This document shows positions 31,329-43,229 of a DNA stretch of 64,000 bases, piece after piece; position 1 is the stretch's first letter; each line of letters opens with the position of its first letter. The position numbers and the translations under genes are program-made. Source of the stretch: Bos javanicus (Eukaryota; Chordata; Mammalia; Artiodactyla; Bovidae). The stretch spans positions 78,486,501 to 78,550,500 of the forward strand of contig NC_083869.1 in assembly GCF_032452875.1 (NCBI RefSeq), written 5' to 3'. The notes beneath the pieces were generated by a model. The model did not search any database. It was not told where the DNA came from and saw only the letters and a program-made list of their open reading frames with translations.

Positions 31329-32133
31329 AATGTTTATTTTGCTCTTGTTATTGTTGTTCAATTGCTAAAACATGTCCAACTCTTTGCAACCTCATGGACT
31401 GCAGCACACAAGATCCCTTAGAAGAAATGGAGTAGCCCATCATAGTCAACAAGAGTCCAAAATGTAGTACTTTGTTCAGTTCAGTTACTCAGTCATGTCT
31501 GACTCATTGTGACCCCATGAACCACAGCATGTCAGGCCTCCCTGTCCACCACCAACTCCCGGAGTTCACCCAAACCCATGTACATTGAGTCAGTGATGCC
31601 ATCCAACCATCTCATCCTCTCTTGTCCCCTTCTCCTTCTGCCCTCAATCTTTCCCAGCATCAGGGTCTTCTCAAAAGAGTCAGCTCATTGCATCAGGTGG
31701 CAAAAGTATTGGAATTTCAGCTTCAGCATCAGTCCTTCCAATGAACACCAGGACTGATCTCCTTTAGGATGGACTGGTTGGATATCCTTGCAGTCCAAGG
31801 GACTCTCAGGAGTCTTCTCCAACACCACAGTTCAAAAGGATCAATTCTTTGGCGCCCAGCTTTCTTCATAGTCCAACTCTCACATCCATATATGACCACT
31901 AGAAAAAACATAACCTTGACTAGACCCAACTTTGTGGGCAAAGTAATGTCTCTGCTTTTTAATATGCTGTCTAGGTTGTACTTGTTGCCATCTCTAAAAC
32001 ATCAGAATGATCTTGGTTCATTCCAAAGCAAACCATTCAACATCATAGTAATCCAAGTCCATGCACCAGCCACTGATGCTGAAGAAGCTGAAGTTGACTG
32101 GTTTTATGAATAAACATTTATTTAATGTTTATT
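31329..32133 (-). mobile_element. BovB with inverted 5' part, split by another BovB
   Basis: 31339-31409 is the antisense BovB 3' end ('gttcaattgctaaaacatgtccaactc'). 31410-31472 is sense endonuclease coding ('cccttagaagaaatggagtagcc'), and it resumes at 31978-32111 ('cagaatgatcttgg', 'gctgaagaagctgaagttgac'). Antisense 3' end followed by inverted upstream sequence is what twin priming of a minus-strand insertion would leave. Exact AATGTTTATT lies at 31329-31338 and 32124-32133, a candidate TSD with some unexplained bases inside. Confidence 0.75.
31473..31977 (-). mobile_element. BovB inserted into BovB endonuclease region
   Basis: A 5'-truncated antisense BovB 3' end whose tail faces left ('gttcagttcagttactcagtc'). 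It cuts the sense BovB endonuclease sequence, with GTACTT at both 31467-31472 and 31978-31983 as a short TSD. Minus-strand open piece 31729-31941 shows CESWTMKKAGRQRIDPF. Confidence 0.92.
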
Positions 32134-32144
32134 GGATTTGACTG

Positions 32145-32230
32145 AATTACCATGTTCCATCCAATATGGTAGCCTCCAATCTCATGTAGCTACAGAGCAC
32201 TTAAAATACATAAACATATTATGAGCTGAA
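32145..32230 (-). repeat. hAT-type nonautonomous DNA transposon fragment
   Basis: 'ccatccaatatggtagcctcc' followed by 'catgtagctacagagcactt' is the antisense side of the family seen at 3075-3205. Confidence 0.55.
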
Positions 32231-33247
32231 AGTGTACAATACATATCATATCTTAAAGACCTTATACAAAAAAGTAAAATACCTCAGTAATAATTTCTAC
32301 ATATTGGTTACATGTTGAGGTGGTAATATTATGTATAAATATAGATAGATAGATTTTAAATTATACTTAAAATGTAAAAAGTGGAGATCCAATATAGGAG
32401 GGTGTTTGCTGATAATAATACCACTAAAGAAGATGCCTCTAGGAGTACTTAAAGAAAGGCTATTAGCAAAGAGAAGTCCACAGCAAACTTTCACAAATGT
32501 ATATATAATAGTGAGAAAGGCCATAGTATCTTGTGACAATCCTTAGGTTGCCCACATGGATGGACTCCCAGATTTCACTTCCTCACACCTGACTACCTTG
32601 AATCTGTTGGATAGGAACACATCATCACACATGGTAATGACTTTTAGAATCACAGGATTTGTGAAATTTCTGGTATTTCATAGGTATTTCCACACAGCAT
32701 TTGGCCATTTTTTTCTGTCCTATTAGAAAGTATTTGCCTAGAGAAAAAAATAATTATTTGTTTCACATTCACAAATTACCTAAAGGAACTTCCTTCAAAA
32801 TAACTGCTTCTTTTTGTTTGATGATATTTAGTTTCAATGAAGCTTTAATTCTTTTTTTTTTTTTTTTCCCTTGAGAAAAGAATATCTTGAAGCCTTCAAG
32901 GAGAATAACTTTCAGAGAATTGTAGGGGGTATTTTTCTCCCTGGTGCAACGAAAGCTGCTATTGTTGTGCTGTGTTTTATTAAATAAAAGAAACTATTTC
33001 TAAAGTTTGTTTATCTCATCACCTCTGATACTCTTTATTACAGTGATAGATTTTCTCAGCAGCAGCTTCATCACATGTGAAGTAAAGTGGTCAGAAAACC
33101 ACTAACAGAAAGCAACAGAAACTTGTGTCATAGGAATAGAAGTGCAATGTCCAGTTATGCACCCCTCCTGACTTATTCTGGCCATAGCACTACTACTCTA
33201 CTACAAAAGCCTTCTTAAAATAGACTAAACACATCTCCTATTCCACA
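32231..33247. other. Unassigned AT-rich stretch
   Basis: A poly-T run lies at about 32851-32867. No coding region or family recognised. Confidence 0.4.
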
Positions 33248-33956
33248 CCATCATCATCTCAGTTCAGTTCAGTAGCTCAGTCATATCCAACTCTTTGTGA
33301 CCCCATGGACTGCAGCATGCCAAGCTTCCCTGTCCATCACCAACTCCTGGAGTTTACTCAAACTCATGCCCATTGAGTCGGTGATGCCATTCAACCATCT
33401 CATCCTCTGCCATCCCCTTCTCCTCCTACTTTCAATTGTTCCCAGCATCACGGTATTTTCAAATGAGTCAGTTCTTCGCATCAGGTGGCCAAAGTATTGG
33501 AGTTTCAGCTTCAGTATCAGTCCTTCCAGAGAATATTCAGGACTGATTTCCTTTAGGATGGACTGGTTAGCTCTCCTTACTGTCCAAGGGACTCTCAAGA
33601 GTCTTCTCCAACATCACAGTTCAAAAGCATCAATTCTTCAGCATTCAGCTTTTGTTATAGTTCAAATCTCACATTCATACATGACTACTGGAAAAACCAT
33701 AGCTTTGACTAGATGACCTTATTTGGCAAAATAACGTACTTACTTTTTAATATGCTCTCTAGTTTGGTCATAACTTTTCTTCCAAGGAGTAAGCATCTTT
33801 TAATTTCGTGGTTGCAGTCACCATCTGTAGTGATTTGGGAACCCAAAAAAATAAATAAATAAATCAAACCTGTCAGTGTTTCCACTGTTTCCCCATGTAT
33901 TTGCCATGAAATGATGGGAACAGATGTCATGATCTTAGTTTTCTGAATGTTGAGTT

Positions 33957-34307
33957 TTAACCAACTTTTTCACTGTCCTTTTTCACTTTCATCAAGAGGC
34001 TCTTTAGTTCTTTGCTTTCTGCCATAAGTGTGGTGTTATCAGGATATCTGAGGTTATTGATATTTCTCCGAGCAATCTTGTTTCCAGCTTGTGCTTCATC
34101 CAGCTTGGCATTTCTCATGATGTACTCTGCGTATAAGTGAAACAAGCAGGGTGACAATATATAGCCTTGACGTACTCTCTTCCCAGTTTGGAGCCAGTCT
34201 GTTGTTCCATGTCCAGTTCTAACTGTTGCTTCTTGACCTGCATACAGATTTCTCAGGAGGCAGGAAAGGTGGTCAGGTATTCCCATCTCTTTAAGAATTT
34301 TCCACAA
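33957..34307 (-). pseudogene. BovB RT palm with YPDN in place of YADD
   Basis: 116 residues on the minus strand: WKILKEMGIPDHLSCLLRNL, GYILSPCLFHLYAEYIMRN, then NNLRYPDNTTLMAES. Two of the four catalytic-box residues are changed, including the second aspartate. RT activity would be lost even with the frame intact. Confidence 0.88.
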
Positions 34308-35319
34308 TCTGTTGTCATCACACAGTCAAAGGTTTTGGTACAGTCAATAGCAGAAATAGATGTTTTTCTGGAAATCTTGCTTTTTTGATGATCCACCGGA
34401 TGGTGGCAATTTGATCTCTGGTTCCTCTGCCTTTTCTAAATCCAGCTTGAACACCTAGAAGTTCACAGTTCACATACTGTTGAAGCCTGGCTTCGAGAAT
34501 TTTGAGTATTTCTTTGCTAGTATGTGAGATGAGTGCAATTGTGCAGTATTTTGAGTACCCTGACATTGAGTTTCTTTTGGATTGGGATGAAAACTGACCT
34601 TTTCCAGCCCTGTGGCCACTGCTTAGATTTCCAAATTTGCTGGCATAGTCATTGCAGGACTTTCACAGTATCATTTTTTTAGGATTTGAAACAGCTCAAC
34701 TGGAATTCCATCACCTCCACTAGCTTTTTTCATTGTGATGCTTCCTAAGGCCCACTTGACTTCGCATTCCAGGATGTCTGGCTCTAGGTGAGTGATCACA
34801 ACATCATGATTATCTGGGTCATAAAGATCTGTTTTGTATAGTTCTTCTGTGTATTGTTGCCACCTCTTCTTAATATCTTCTGCTTCTGTTAGGTCCATAC
34901 CCTTTCTGTTCTTTATTGAGCCCATCTCTGCATGAAAAGTTCCCTTGGTATCTCTAATTTTCTTGATGAGGTCTCTAGTCTTTCCCATTCTATTGTTTTC
35001 CTCTATTTCTTTGCATTGATCACTAAGTTCTCCTTGCTATTCTTTGGAACTCTGCATTCAAATGGATGTATCTTTCTTTTTTCCCTTTGCTTTTTGCTTC
35101 TCTTCTTTTCACAGCTATTTGTAAGGCCTCTTCAAACAACCATTTTGCCTTTTTGTATTTCTTTTTCTTGTGCATGGTCTTGATTACTGCCTCCTGTATA
35201 ATGTCACAAACCTCCATCCATAGTTCTTCAGGTACTCTGTATATCAGATCTAATTGCTTCAATGTGTTTCTTGCTTCCAAGAAAGAAACACATTGTATAA
35301 TTGTAAGGGATTTGAGTTA

Positions 35320-35416
35320 GGAGTTGGTGATGGACAGGGAGGCCTGGCGTGCTGCAATTCATGGGGTCGCAAAGAGTCGGACACGACTGAGCGACTGATC
35401 TGATCTGATCTAATCT
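35320..35416 (+). mobile_element. BovB 3' tail nested in antisense BovB
   Basis: 'gagttggtgatggacagggagg' through 'ggggtcgcaaagagtcggac' to a GATCT-type pentamer tail ('gactgatctgatctgatct'). Antisense endonuclease sequence lies on both sides, with a few bases lost at the junction. The tail type matches the copy at 27108-27543. Confidence 0.92.
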
Positions 35417-35621
35417 GAAATGGTCTAGTGGTTTTCCCTACTTCAATTTAAGTCTGAATTTGGCAATAAGGAGTTCATGATCTGAGCCACAGTCAGCTCC
35501 CAGTCTTGTTTTTGCTGACTGTATAGAGCTTCTCCATCTTTGGCTGCAAAGAATATAATCAATCTGATTTCGGTATTGACCATCTGGTGATGTCCATATG
35601 TAGAGTCTTCCAAGCCATCAT

Positions 35622-37419
35622 AGCTGAAGTAATTTACAGCTAGTGCATTCCTGATGTTTGCCTCTTTATAAATTGATAATTTTGATCCACTCTCCACTAT
35701 CTTTCCCTTTTCCTTGAAATGCTTTGATGAATATTTTAGCTTCAAATTAGAAAATACTACCAATTAAGGGGTTCTCCCTTCCCCTTCTCCATGCTGGTTG
35801 ATAAACTTTTACCAGAATGTAATATTGCCAGAGGAGGAATTGCAAATTTTGTAATGCAACCCAGAAATATAGCTAGGGCAATGAGTGGTGATAGTAGATG
35901 CCAGAGAAAGAAAATATGGTAAATAATGTTGACATTATTCTGCTTATTAATATAAAATAGGGTTTGTGTTAGGTCTAGTGACTCCTTAGCCTGGGGGTGC
36001 CATTTTCCTGTTTGTATCCAGAAGGATCCCAACAATTTCTTGAAGTTGAATTTATACAGCCTCTAAGAGATGTGACCTCTTACAGCCAGATCTATCTACA
36101 TGGAGGCTACTGGTCCAACTTCAGAGATTCATCAAATTCATGTCTCCATCACTTTGAAGATGCACTATATAGTCCTGGGATTTGGAATCAGTGTAAAGGC
36201 AAATCTCAGCTCTGATTCTAACTACTTGATATTATGACAGTTGATAAAATATTTCCTCACAATTCTCTAGGAAATTCTTCAGTTGAAATACCCAACAGCT
36301 GTGCAATTTTTGAGTTACAGCACCTGGTCAAGGATCTCTAAGTCTAATGCAGGGATCTGACAGATAAATAGACAAGCACACATGGTAAACTGACTGATAT
36401 AGAAAAGTGCAAGATCATTCATGGATGCATACAAGGCACTTGTCTGCTCGGACAAAGAAAGTTTTTTTCCAGAGAACATTAACACTCCCCTAGTTTTAGC
36501 AGAGCAAAAGTCAGTGGCTGGACATTCTGGGCAGTCTGCACTTCAAATGCTGATACCCTCAAATCTGCATCCTTGGAACAATATATATTAACAATTTTGC
36601 TCAGGACTGAGGGACTCAGTAGGCAAAAGTTGCTGAGTTAGCCTCTCCATGGGACCATGAAGCTTTATTCTTCGCATTGCTGAAGTACAAACTGGTGAAA
36701 GCATGAAGACTTTTATTTCTTTGCAGAAAATGACCCTGAAAAGAAAGCCAACTGCTAATGTTTGAAGTAGCAATGAAGAGAAAAGGATGATTCTTAGCCA
36801 GAAAATAGCTTTATAAATTACTTTGGTTTTATATTTATAGAACTATTCAGAGTTGATAGGGTTCAACTACATTTTTACTTATATTTATGGCATCTAGGGT
36901 TGGAACTGTGGGCTACAGAGTATGCAAATTGGGGGAATTTAGGATATTGTAGAACATTACTTGTAAATGACCAGGATCTGCTCAGTTCTGATCATTATGG
37001 CTAAAGTATAAAGAAAATCATGCACTGAAGCTCAACTCCAAGCAGTGCAGCTTGTTCTGATGTATTATTCCCCTCACTAATATCACAGCTTCTGTGATGG
37101 CTGGAGGCACACAGTGGAAAACAGAGAAACGCAGCTGGGCTCACAAGTATACACCATGATGACTTTTTACTGTTCTTCATGCTTATACCTCTTGAATGAA
37201 ACTAAAACTAATTTTCTGAAAATAAATAGCCATTTACTCAAATGAGTTATTTAACAAAAAAGCACATATCAAAAACATTCCCCATGATTTTAAAGTTTAA
37301 TGTGTCATCATGCAAATTCTCATTGGTCTTTCACATTGGTTATTCAGTGAGACTCATGACTTGTTTGATAGATGATACCGGATGAAGCCTTTGAGCAGAA
37401 ATCTTTATATTACTGGTAG
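35622..37419. other. Unassigned, repeat-poor stretch
   Basis: About 1.8 kb with no family recognised. The chance ORFs (for example 35997-36215 and 36588-36773) have no domain or codon signal that I can support. Confidence 0.45.
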
Positions 37420-38051
37420 AACAGCAACTCCTCAGTTCTTATCCCCTTGAAGGAAAAAATTCAATCAAGAGACACAATAGAGTTTCAAGCAGTAGGGGTT
37501 TTTTAGACAAAGCAAAAGCACACTGTCGAGAAAGGAGAACAGGCTCTCTGGAGACCAGAAGTAGCCCCACAGTGAGGGTAGGTTTCATTTTTTCAGAGTG
37601 GTGAAAACTCCTCTGTGTCCTGTGTCATCTGACTGACAAGTTGATTGATGGCTTAAGATTATATACTTTTTCTCCTTGTGGAAAGGCACTTACCATTAAC
37701 ACTGAAGCAAGACCCAGGGGGTAGGGGGTGGGGGTGGGGATAGAGTCGGAGGTGGGGCCCCAAGATAATTCATGTAAATAGGACATAATGAACCCCAGGG
37801 GCATTCAGAATCACCTTTTAGTCTTGATGTATCAATGCTGGTGTTGGTGATTTGGAAAACCCCTGTTGGGTTTTGATATCTTGTTTGGGCTTGATAAGGC
37901 TGGCAACTTAGTGATCTTGACCACAAAAGTGTGGCTCTCTGGGCATGCTCTGGTCACAACTTCCAGGTGGGGCAGGGAAAGATGACCCATCCACGATGGG
38001 GTGGTACCTGCTCATGTCCGATTAACTGCCTAACATTTATAACTGCCCTCA
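37420..38051 (-). mobile_element. Putative ERV LTR (family B), antisense
   Basis: Read on the minus strand it starts TGAGGGCAG at 38051, contains a GGGGCCCC-like block near 37755-37762, and ends in the 37420-37440 region. The plus-strand text ('tagagtttcaagcagtagggg', 'ttagacaaagcaaaagcacactgtcgagaaagg') resembles the antisense end of ruminant ERV LTRs. No internal genes adjoin it. Family and left border are uncertain. Confidence 0.5.
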
Positions 38052-41000
38052 TTTTTCCTACTGGGCACTGAGGAGATTAAAACTGGTTTCCAGTCCCAAG
38101 GTTTGAGGCCAATTTGTGAGGTTATTATATTGTGCTAGCTGGGGTCCCTGAGGCTGAGATAGATTGTGGGTGACATTAACTTTTGAAGCTAACTTCATAA
38201 AACAGAAATGAACCATGGGACAAGGGTGAGAAGAAAAGAAGTCGAACACTTGACAGAAAGAAGGATGAGGGAGATACGGATGTGTGTGTAGATTTAGAAT
38301 ACAGAATGAAGTACTTGTCTCTCTGAATTTTGCTTTTGCATATTCAGGGGCTGAAACCCAGTGTAGGGTTTTCTGTTGCTACACTGGAGTAAGAGTAGGG
38401 GTTTAGTGAGTTTAACTCAACATCATCTCACTCTTAGAGTTCTTAGACTAAGATGTTGGAAAATGATCTTTTTGAGAAATTATAATACTGGATTTTATAG
38501 AATTTGCTCCCAGATACTAGCTGCTTATAGAGCTCTATTTTCCCTTTTTGGAAGCACAAAGTACTCCCTGTTGTGTTGTGTCCCTTGTAGTTTTGTGTGG
38601 AAATGGAACCAAATTGTCTCCAGGGAAACATGAGTGTGAACGATACTTGCCAATTCCAGATATGGCTCAGAAGAAACCTTTCAGAGGTACACCTTGATAG
38701 TGTTTCCTTCTGAGGATAGGATGCCAACACTGCAACATGTGAGGGGAAGGTAGAGTCATCAAAGGGAGAGACCCTGAATTGCTGAGTTAAGTGCAGGCAC
38801 CTGCAAAGCAGGAAATCCACTCTGGACTATTATGTGAGGGGAAAAAAACAGACTGCTGCTGTATCTGAGCAAGAACACACTAGGGTTGATTTCTAGCAGC
38901 CATTTCACCATGATGGTGATGCTTCAATTGACTATCAGATCCATAGTGGGACCTTCCATGTCCTGCTGTGCACCCAGAGAGCCTATGTCCATAGACTGCA
39001 CCCCTTGGACACCTTTGCTCTTCAGCTTTTGGTTGACTTTAACCAACAGGGTATACTAGCAGCAAATCAGAAGATGAGCGAATCCAGCAGGAGATAAGCC
39101 AAGAGGAGAAGGGAGGAGGAAGGTGTTTATCTTCATTCTCCTTGGTTTTTCTCAAGCAGCTACATCTCTCACTGTATGAAGGTGACATCAAGCCTTCCCT
39201 TGTCCTTCAAACCAAGAGTGCTCACAAATTCAACTGTCACTAATACTGGGTAAGTTGCCATTTTTCTTTGTTCCCTCAGTCCTGCCCACACCTTTGTAAA
39301 TGGATCTTTCCTTTAAAATCTATTCATTTAAACTGTGTTGATCAGGATATCTATTCCTTCTGCCACTCTGGCAGATAACAAACTCTGTTACTATCTTATT
39401 CTATAACCATATCCTTGCTGGATCATGTCCCTCAACCCTTTACTGCTGATTTCCAGAGAAATATATAAAAAGAATTATTTCTAGTCTCTTGTTAGGCTCA
39501 CCATGAAGACTGTGCAAATAAAGGCCCAGAGAAGGAAACTGACTTTCCCAAAACATTCATCATCTTAAGCACAGAACCAGGCCTCTGGCTGAAAAAGAGT
39601 GAGCATGAAGAGAACTTTCTAAAGAAAAAAAGAGCAGAATTGGAACTAGAAACATCGTAGTACTTTTCCCACTGACACTTCTTTATCTGAATGCCAGGGA
39701 AGGGTCACCTTGGGAACATTCCTTGCCATCTGTTCTCAACCAGTTAGGAATTAGATAGGAATGTTGGCAAGAAGTGTGTTGGGAACTCACCTTAGACCTT
39801 GGAACCTGAGCCTCCCATTGTGAACCCTCAGGTTTTACTCCAAGTCCCCAGCTTCTGCATTGATCTCTAGGGCAGATGTGCCTGAAATCAACATGTGGGG
39901 TTGGCCTAGATCCCCCAGGAGAGAATCCCTTCTTGATATTATGGCAATAGAGACATAGCCACACCATCTTCATCAATAAGATTCACAGATGGAACCTGCT
40001 TTGGGGAAATCTGAGAGCTGACCCAAGGCTGTCCTGATTAGCTGAGGGTTGAGGGGGAAGGGATATAGGGTCCCCAGCCATTGTAGAAAGCTGCAAACAG
40101 ATAGAAGAGCTTGAAACAGGAGTGGAAACGCCATGCTGTAGCTCTCAAGGAAATGTGATTGCTTTCTCTCTCTTGACCTTCCTCATCATCAGCTTTATAT
40201 TTCAGGGACACCAGAGCATGGAGAGGTCAACGTGACCATTTAGGGAGACTTGACTGAGAATTTTTACTGCCTTCTCTCCTAAATACCTCATTTTTCTAGT
40301 CTTATTTCCCTGACAACTTCAAAATAGCACTCAAAGTAATACCTGGGAGAAAGCATTGTGGGTTCTTTGGGGGGCGAGGCCTGTAATTTATGAGGCTTTG
40401 TGTCTCTGGCACCCCCACCAGGCTCTGGTGGGTAGCAGGTATTCATAGAATATTCACACTCTTAATGACAACCAATGAATGTTGTTGAGAAGTCCCAAGC
40501 TATCAGGAGGCAGGTACTAATTTTAGTGCGTTTTCCACAAATTGTGAGTTTTAAAGCTTTGAAGACCACCTTTAGGAAACTTAAGCAAAATAATGATCAA
40601 ATACCCTTTTTCAGGAGATTTTAATGCTGATAAAAATACATTCCATTGCATTTATAGGGGTCAAACTATAAATTTCTGTGGTGAGTCAAATTGTGAGAAA
40701 TTATATTACAGCTAGTATGTCAATTACTTAGCCATTGAATTAATCATCAGACATTTCTTCATTCTTATTTTATATCTTTGAAATTCCAAATACTGTGAAT
40801 TCCATGCACCTTTACAATGTTTAACAGATAATTCTATTTTAAGTGCCCCCCCATCCCATTACAGATCACCTACCTTCTACACTGTTCATCAGAATTGTTG
40901 TTTTTAAATCTTCACCAGATTGCATCATCTAAGCATTAATAAACTTCGAAGCTTTAAAAAAATTATAACTCATCTTCCCTGACCTTTTAGATCCTTCTAA

Positions 41001-41309
41001 ACTTCAATCTAAAAACATAATCAAACAAGTGGCCCCCTTTATTAGCCCTGTCTTCTGTTGTGGTTTAGTTGTTTATCTTCCTTTCTCTCCGGAATTGCCC
41101 TTAGAAAGAATTCCAGCCCAATCTCATCTGAAGGCTCAAATAATATTTTTCTGGCTGAATTTATAATAGTCAGCCTACTTTTCTAAACAGGAGTTGAGGA
41201 GAGGGGAGAGACAGAAACAGAAACATGGAGAGAGCAAAGGTTGGTTTTCTGTTTGAAAAGAAAATTGAGACATAATTTTGAACTGAAATATCAAAGAATT
41301 CAGGATCCT
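38052..41309. other. Repeat-poor stretch, no gene recognised
   Basis: About 3.2 kb, the longest interval without recent repeats. A weak MIR-like phrase ('gcccagagaaggaaactgactttcccaa') occurs at 39525-39555. ORFs such as 38376-38633, 38443-38820 and 39683-39976 (minus) lack recognisable domains. Conserved noncoding sequence is possible but cannot be judged from one genome. Confidence 0.5.
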
Positions 41310-41400
41310 AACTGATAAAGAATCTATGACTCAGAAAGATTAAATAATTTACCTAAACTCACTGAGCAAGTTGTTACAAACTCCCAGTTGAATCCTCTTT
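41310..41400 (+). repeat. MIR-type fragment
   Basis: 'gactcagaaagattaaataatttacc' and 'ctcactgagcaag' follow the MIR 3' half. Confidence 0.55.
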
Positions 41401-41908
41401 CCAACTTTCAAGAGTCCATTTATCTAACATTTGTTGATTAACCACAATGAGGTAGAATTGGAGTCTAACTAGACATCTAAGCCAGCTAAACAGAATCCCA
41501 TTCCTTGAAATGCATGCAGTCAGCTAACAACTAATATGACCAAAAAATACACTGCCTTAATTTACAAATAATTTATACTAATATCAAAATTCCCATCCCA
41601 ATAGGTATGCAGAGTTTTATACTTTCCAAAGTTCATACAGACCTATTAAGCTCCATGGTTTCATTTCACCTTGCAGGGATATGTTGTATCCCTCTTTTGG
41701 TCTTATCATTTTGCAATTCATTCTCACTAGAACCTAAAGCTGTACTACCAACAATCCTGACAATATCCTGAAAGTTGTGAATGCAGCCACATAAGTCCTC
41801 ACCCAGCTGTAATTATGGATGTGTTTCTTTCCTTCCATAAGGGGTTTTAGAGTAAATCATACTTTCCCACCCTCTATGCTTTCATATACTACGCTTTCTG
41901 ATGAAAGC
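41401..41908. other. Unassigned intergenic stretch
   Basis: Nothing recognised. Confidence 0.4.
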
Positions 41909-42063
41909 AATAGTCCTCAAGCTTTAGTATTCATCTGAACCCTAGGCTTTACCCAGAGAGTCTCTGATGCAGTAGTTTCTAATAAGGTCTGAGAATTTGC
42001 TTTTCTTACATCCCTGGTGGTCCTAATGCTGTTGATCTGTGGCTGCATTTTGAAAAACACTGG
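41909..42063 (-). repeat. MER5A-like hAT element, antisense
   Basis: 'agtcctcaagctttagtattcatctgaa', 'gagagtctctgatgcagtag', 'ggtctgagaatttgctttt' and a final 'ttttgaaaaacactggg' follow the antisense MER5A order almost end to end. Confidence 0.72.
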
Positions 42064-42199
42064 GAAAGCACTGCTTCCATTTATGAGCCAACTACTACTA
42101 ATCTGAAACTTGATGTTGTTCAGTCGCTAAGTTGTGTCCGACTCTGTAATTCCAAGGACTGCAGCATGCCAGGTTCCTTTGTACTCCACTATCTCCTAG

Positions 42200-42424
42200 A
42201 AGTGAAGTGAAGTGAAGTGAAGTAAAGTGTCAGTTGCTCAGTCATGTCCAACTCTTTGTGACCCTATGGACTGTAGCCTGCCAGACTCCTTTGTCCATGG
42301 AATTCTCCAGGCAAGAATATTGGGGTGGATATTCTTTCTTTTCTCCAGGAAATCTTCCTGACCCAGGGATCAAACCTGGATCCCCTGCATTGCAGGTGTA
42401 TACTTTACTATCTGAGCCACCAGA
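42200..42424 (-). repeat. Bov-tA SINE, antisense, with AAGTG tail repeats
   Basis: It starts with five copies of a GAAGT pentamer (42200-42225), then 'gtcagttgctcagtcatgtcc', and ends 'tatctgagccaccag'. It interrupts the BovB 3' end. Confidence 0.92.
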
Positions 42425-42748
42425 TGATATTGCTCAAATGCATGTCCATTGAGTCGGTGATGCTATCCAACCATTTCATCCTCTGTTTCTCTCTTCTCCT
42501 CCTGGCCTCAATCTTTACCAGAATCAGGGTCTTTTTCAATAAATCAACTCTTCCCATCAAGTGGCCAAAGTATTAGTGCCTCAGCTTTAGTATCAGTCCT
42601 TCCAGTGAATATTCAGGGTTGATTTCCTTTATAATTGACTGGTTTGATCTCCTTGCAGTCCAAGGGCCTCTTAAGAGTCTTCTCCAGCACCACAGTTTGA
42701 AAGCATCAATTCTTCAATGCTCAGCCTTATTTATGGTCCAAGTTTCAC

Positions 42749-43023
42749 AGAGTTTGCCTGCAATGCAGGAGACCCCAGTCTGATTCATGTGTTAGGAATA
42801 TCCACTGGTGAAGGGATAGGCTACTCACTCCAGTATTCTTGGGCTTCCCTTATGGCTCAGCTGGTAAAGAACCCACCTGCAATGTGGGAGACCTGGGTTC
42901 GATCCCCGGGTTGGGAAGATTCTCTGGAGAAGGGAAAGACTACACACTCCAGTATTCTGGGCAGGAGAACTCCAGGGACTGTATAGTCCATGGGATCTCA
43001 AAGTGTTGGACATAACTGAGCAA
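42749..43023 (+). repeat. Compound Bov-tA: partial copy fused to full copy
   Basis: 42749-42840 is a partial sense Bov-tA that stops after 'ctccagtattctt'. 42841-43023 is a complete one, from 'gggcttcccttatggctcagc' to 'gacataactgagcaact'. Only one 3' part exists for both. CAAGTTTCAC on the left and CAACTCTCAC on the right are a weak TSD candidate for the whole unit. Confidence 0.85.
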
Positions 43024-43229
43024 CTCTCACTTCACTCTCACATCTGTACGTGACTACTGGAAAAACCATAGATTTGATTATATGTACCTTTGTTGGCAAA
43101 TGGATGTTTCTGCTTTTTAATGCATTGTCTAGGTTTGTCATAGCTTTCCTTCCAATGAGCAAGCATCTTTGAATTTCTCGGTTGCAGTAACCATCTGCAG
43201 TGATTTTGGAGCCCAAGAAAACAAGGTCT

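Larger units (their letters stand above)
33248..35621 (-). mobile_element. BovB LINE, 5'-truncated, antisense, with nested BovB
   Basis: The element spans 33255-35614, from its tail at the left ('cagttcagttcagtagctcagtc') through RT to the endonuclease. CCATCAT at 33248-33254 and 35615-35621 is a candidate 7-bp TSD. RT piece 33957-34307 has a damaged catalytic box: antisense 34035-34046 reads YPDN in place of YADD. Other open pieces are 33281-33598, 34318-34566, 34671-34988, 35023-35280 and 35443-35763. A ~100-bp sense BovB tail is nested at 35320-35416. Confidence 0.94.
42113..43229 (-). mobile_element. BovB 3' part, antisense, interrupted by SINEs
   Basis: BovB segments at 42113-42199, 42425-42748 and 43024-43229 join in order: 3' end ('tgttgttcagtcgctaagttg'), C-terminal domain ('tgctcaaatgcatgtccattgagtcgg'), then 'ctcacatctgtacgtgactactgg' to 'gattttggagccc'. 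SINE insertions separate them. 42998-43216 on the minus strand is a short open relic. Confidence 0.92.

Noticed and set aside
37420..38051. Provirus with viral genes
   Set aside because: Only an LTR-like segment; no gag, pol or env coding is recognisable beside it.
38443..38820. 125-aa antisense ORF as a coding gene
   Set aside because: No domain, no splice or promoter context, and length compatible with chance.
39010..39460. Old transposon 3' end
   Set aside because: Some phrases felt familiar but I could not match an ordered set, so I left the stretch unassigned.
42841..42910. Functional tRNA gene
   Set aside because: It is the tRNA-derived head of a Bov-tA SINE with a SINE body attached.
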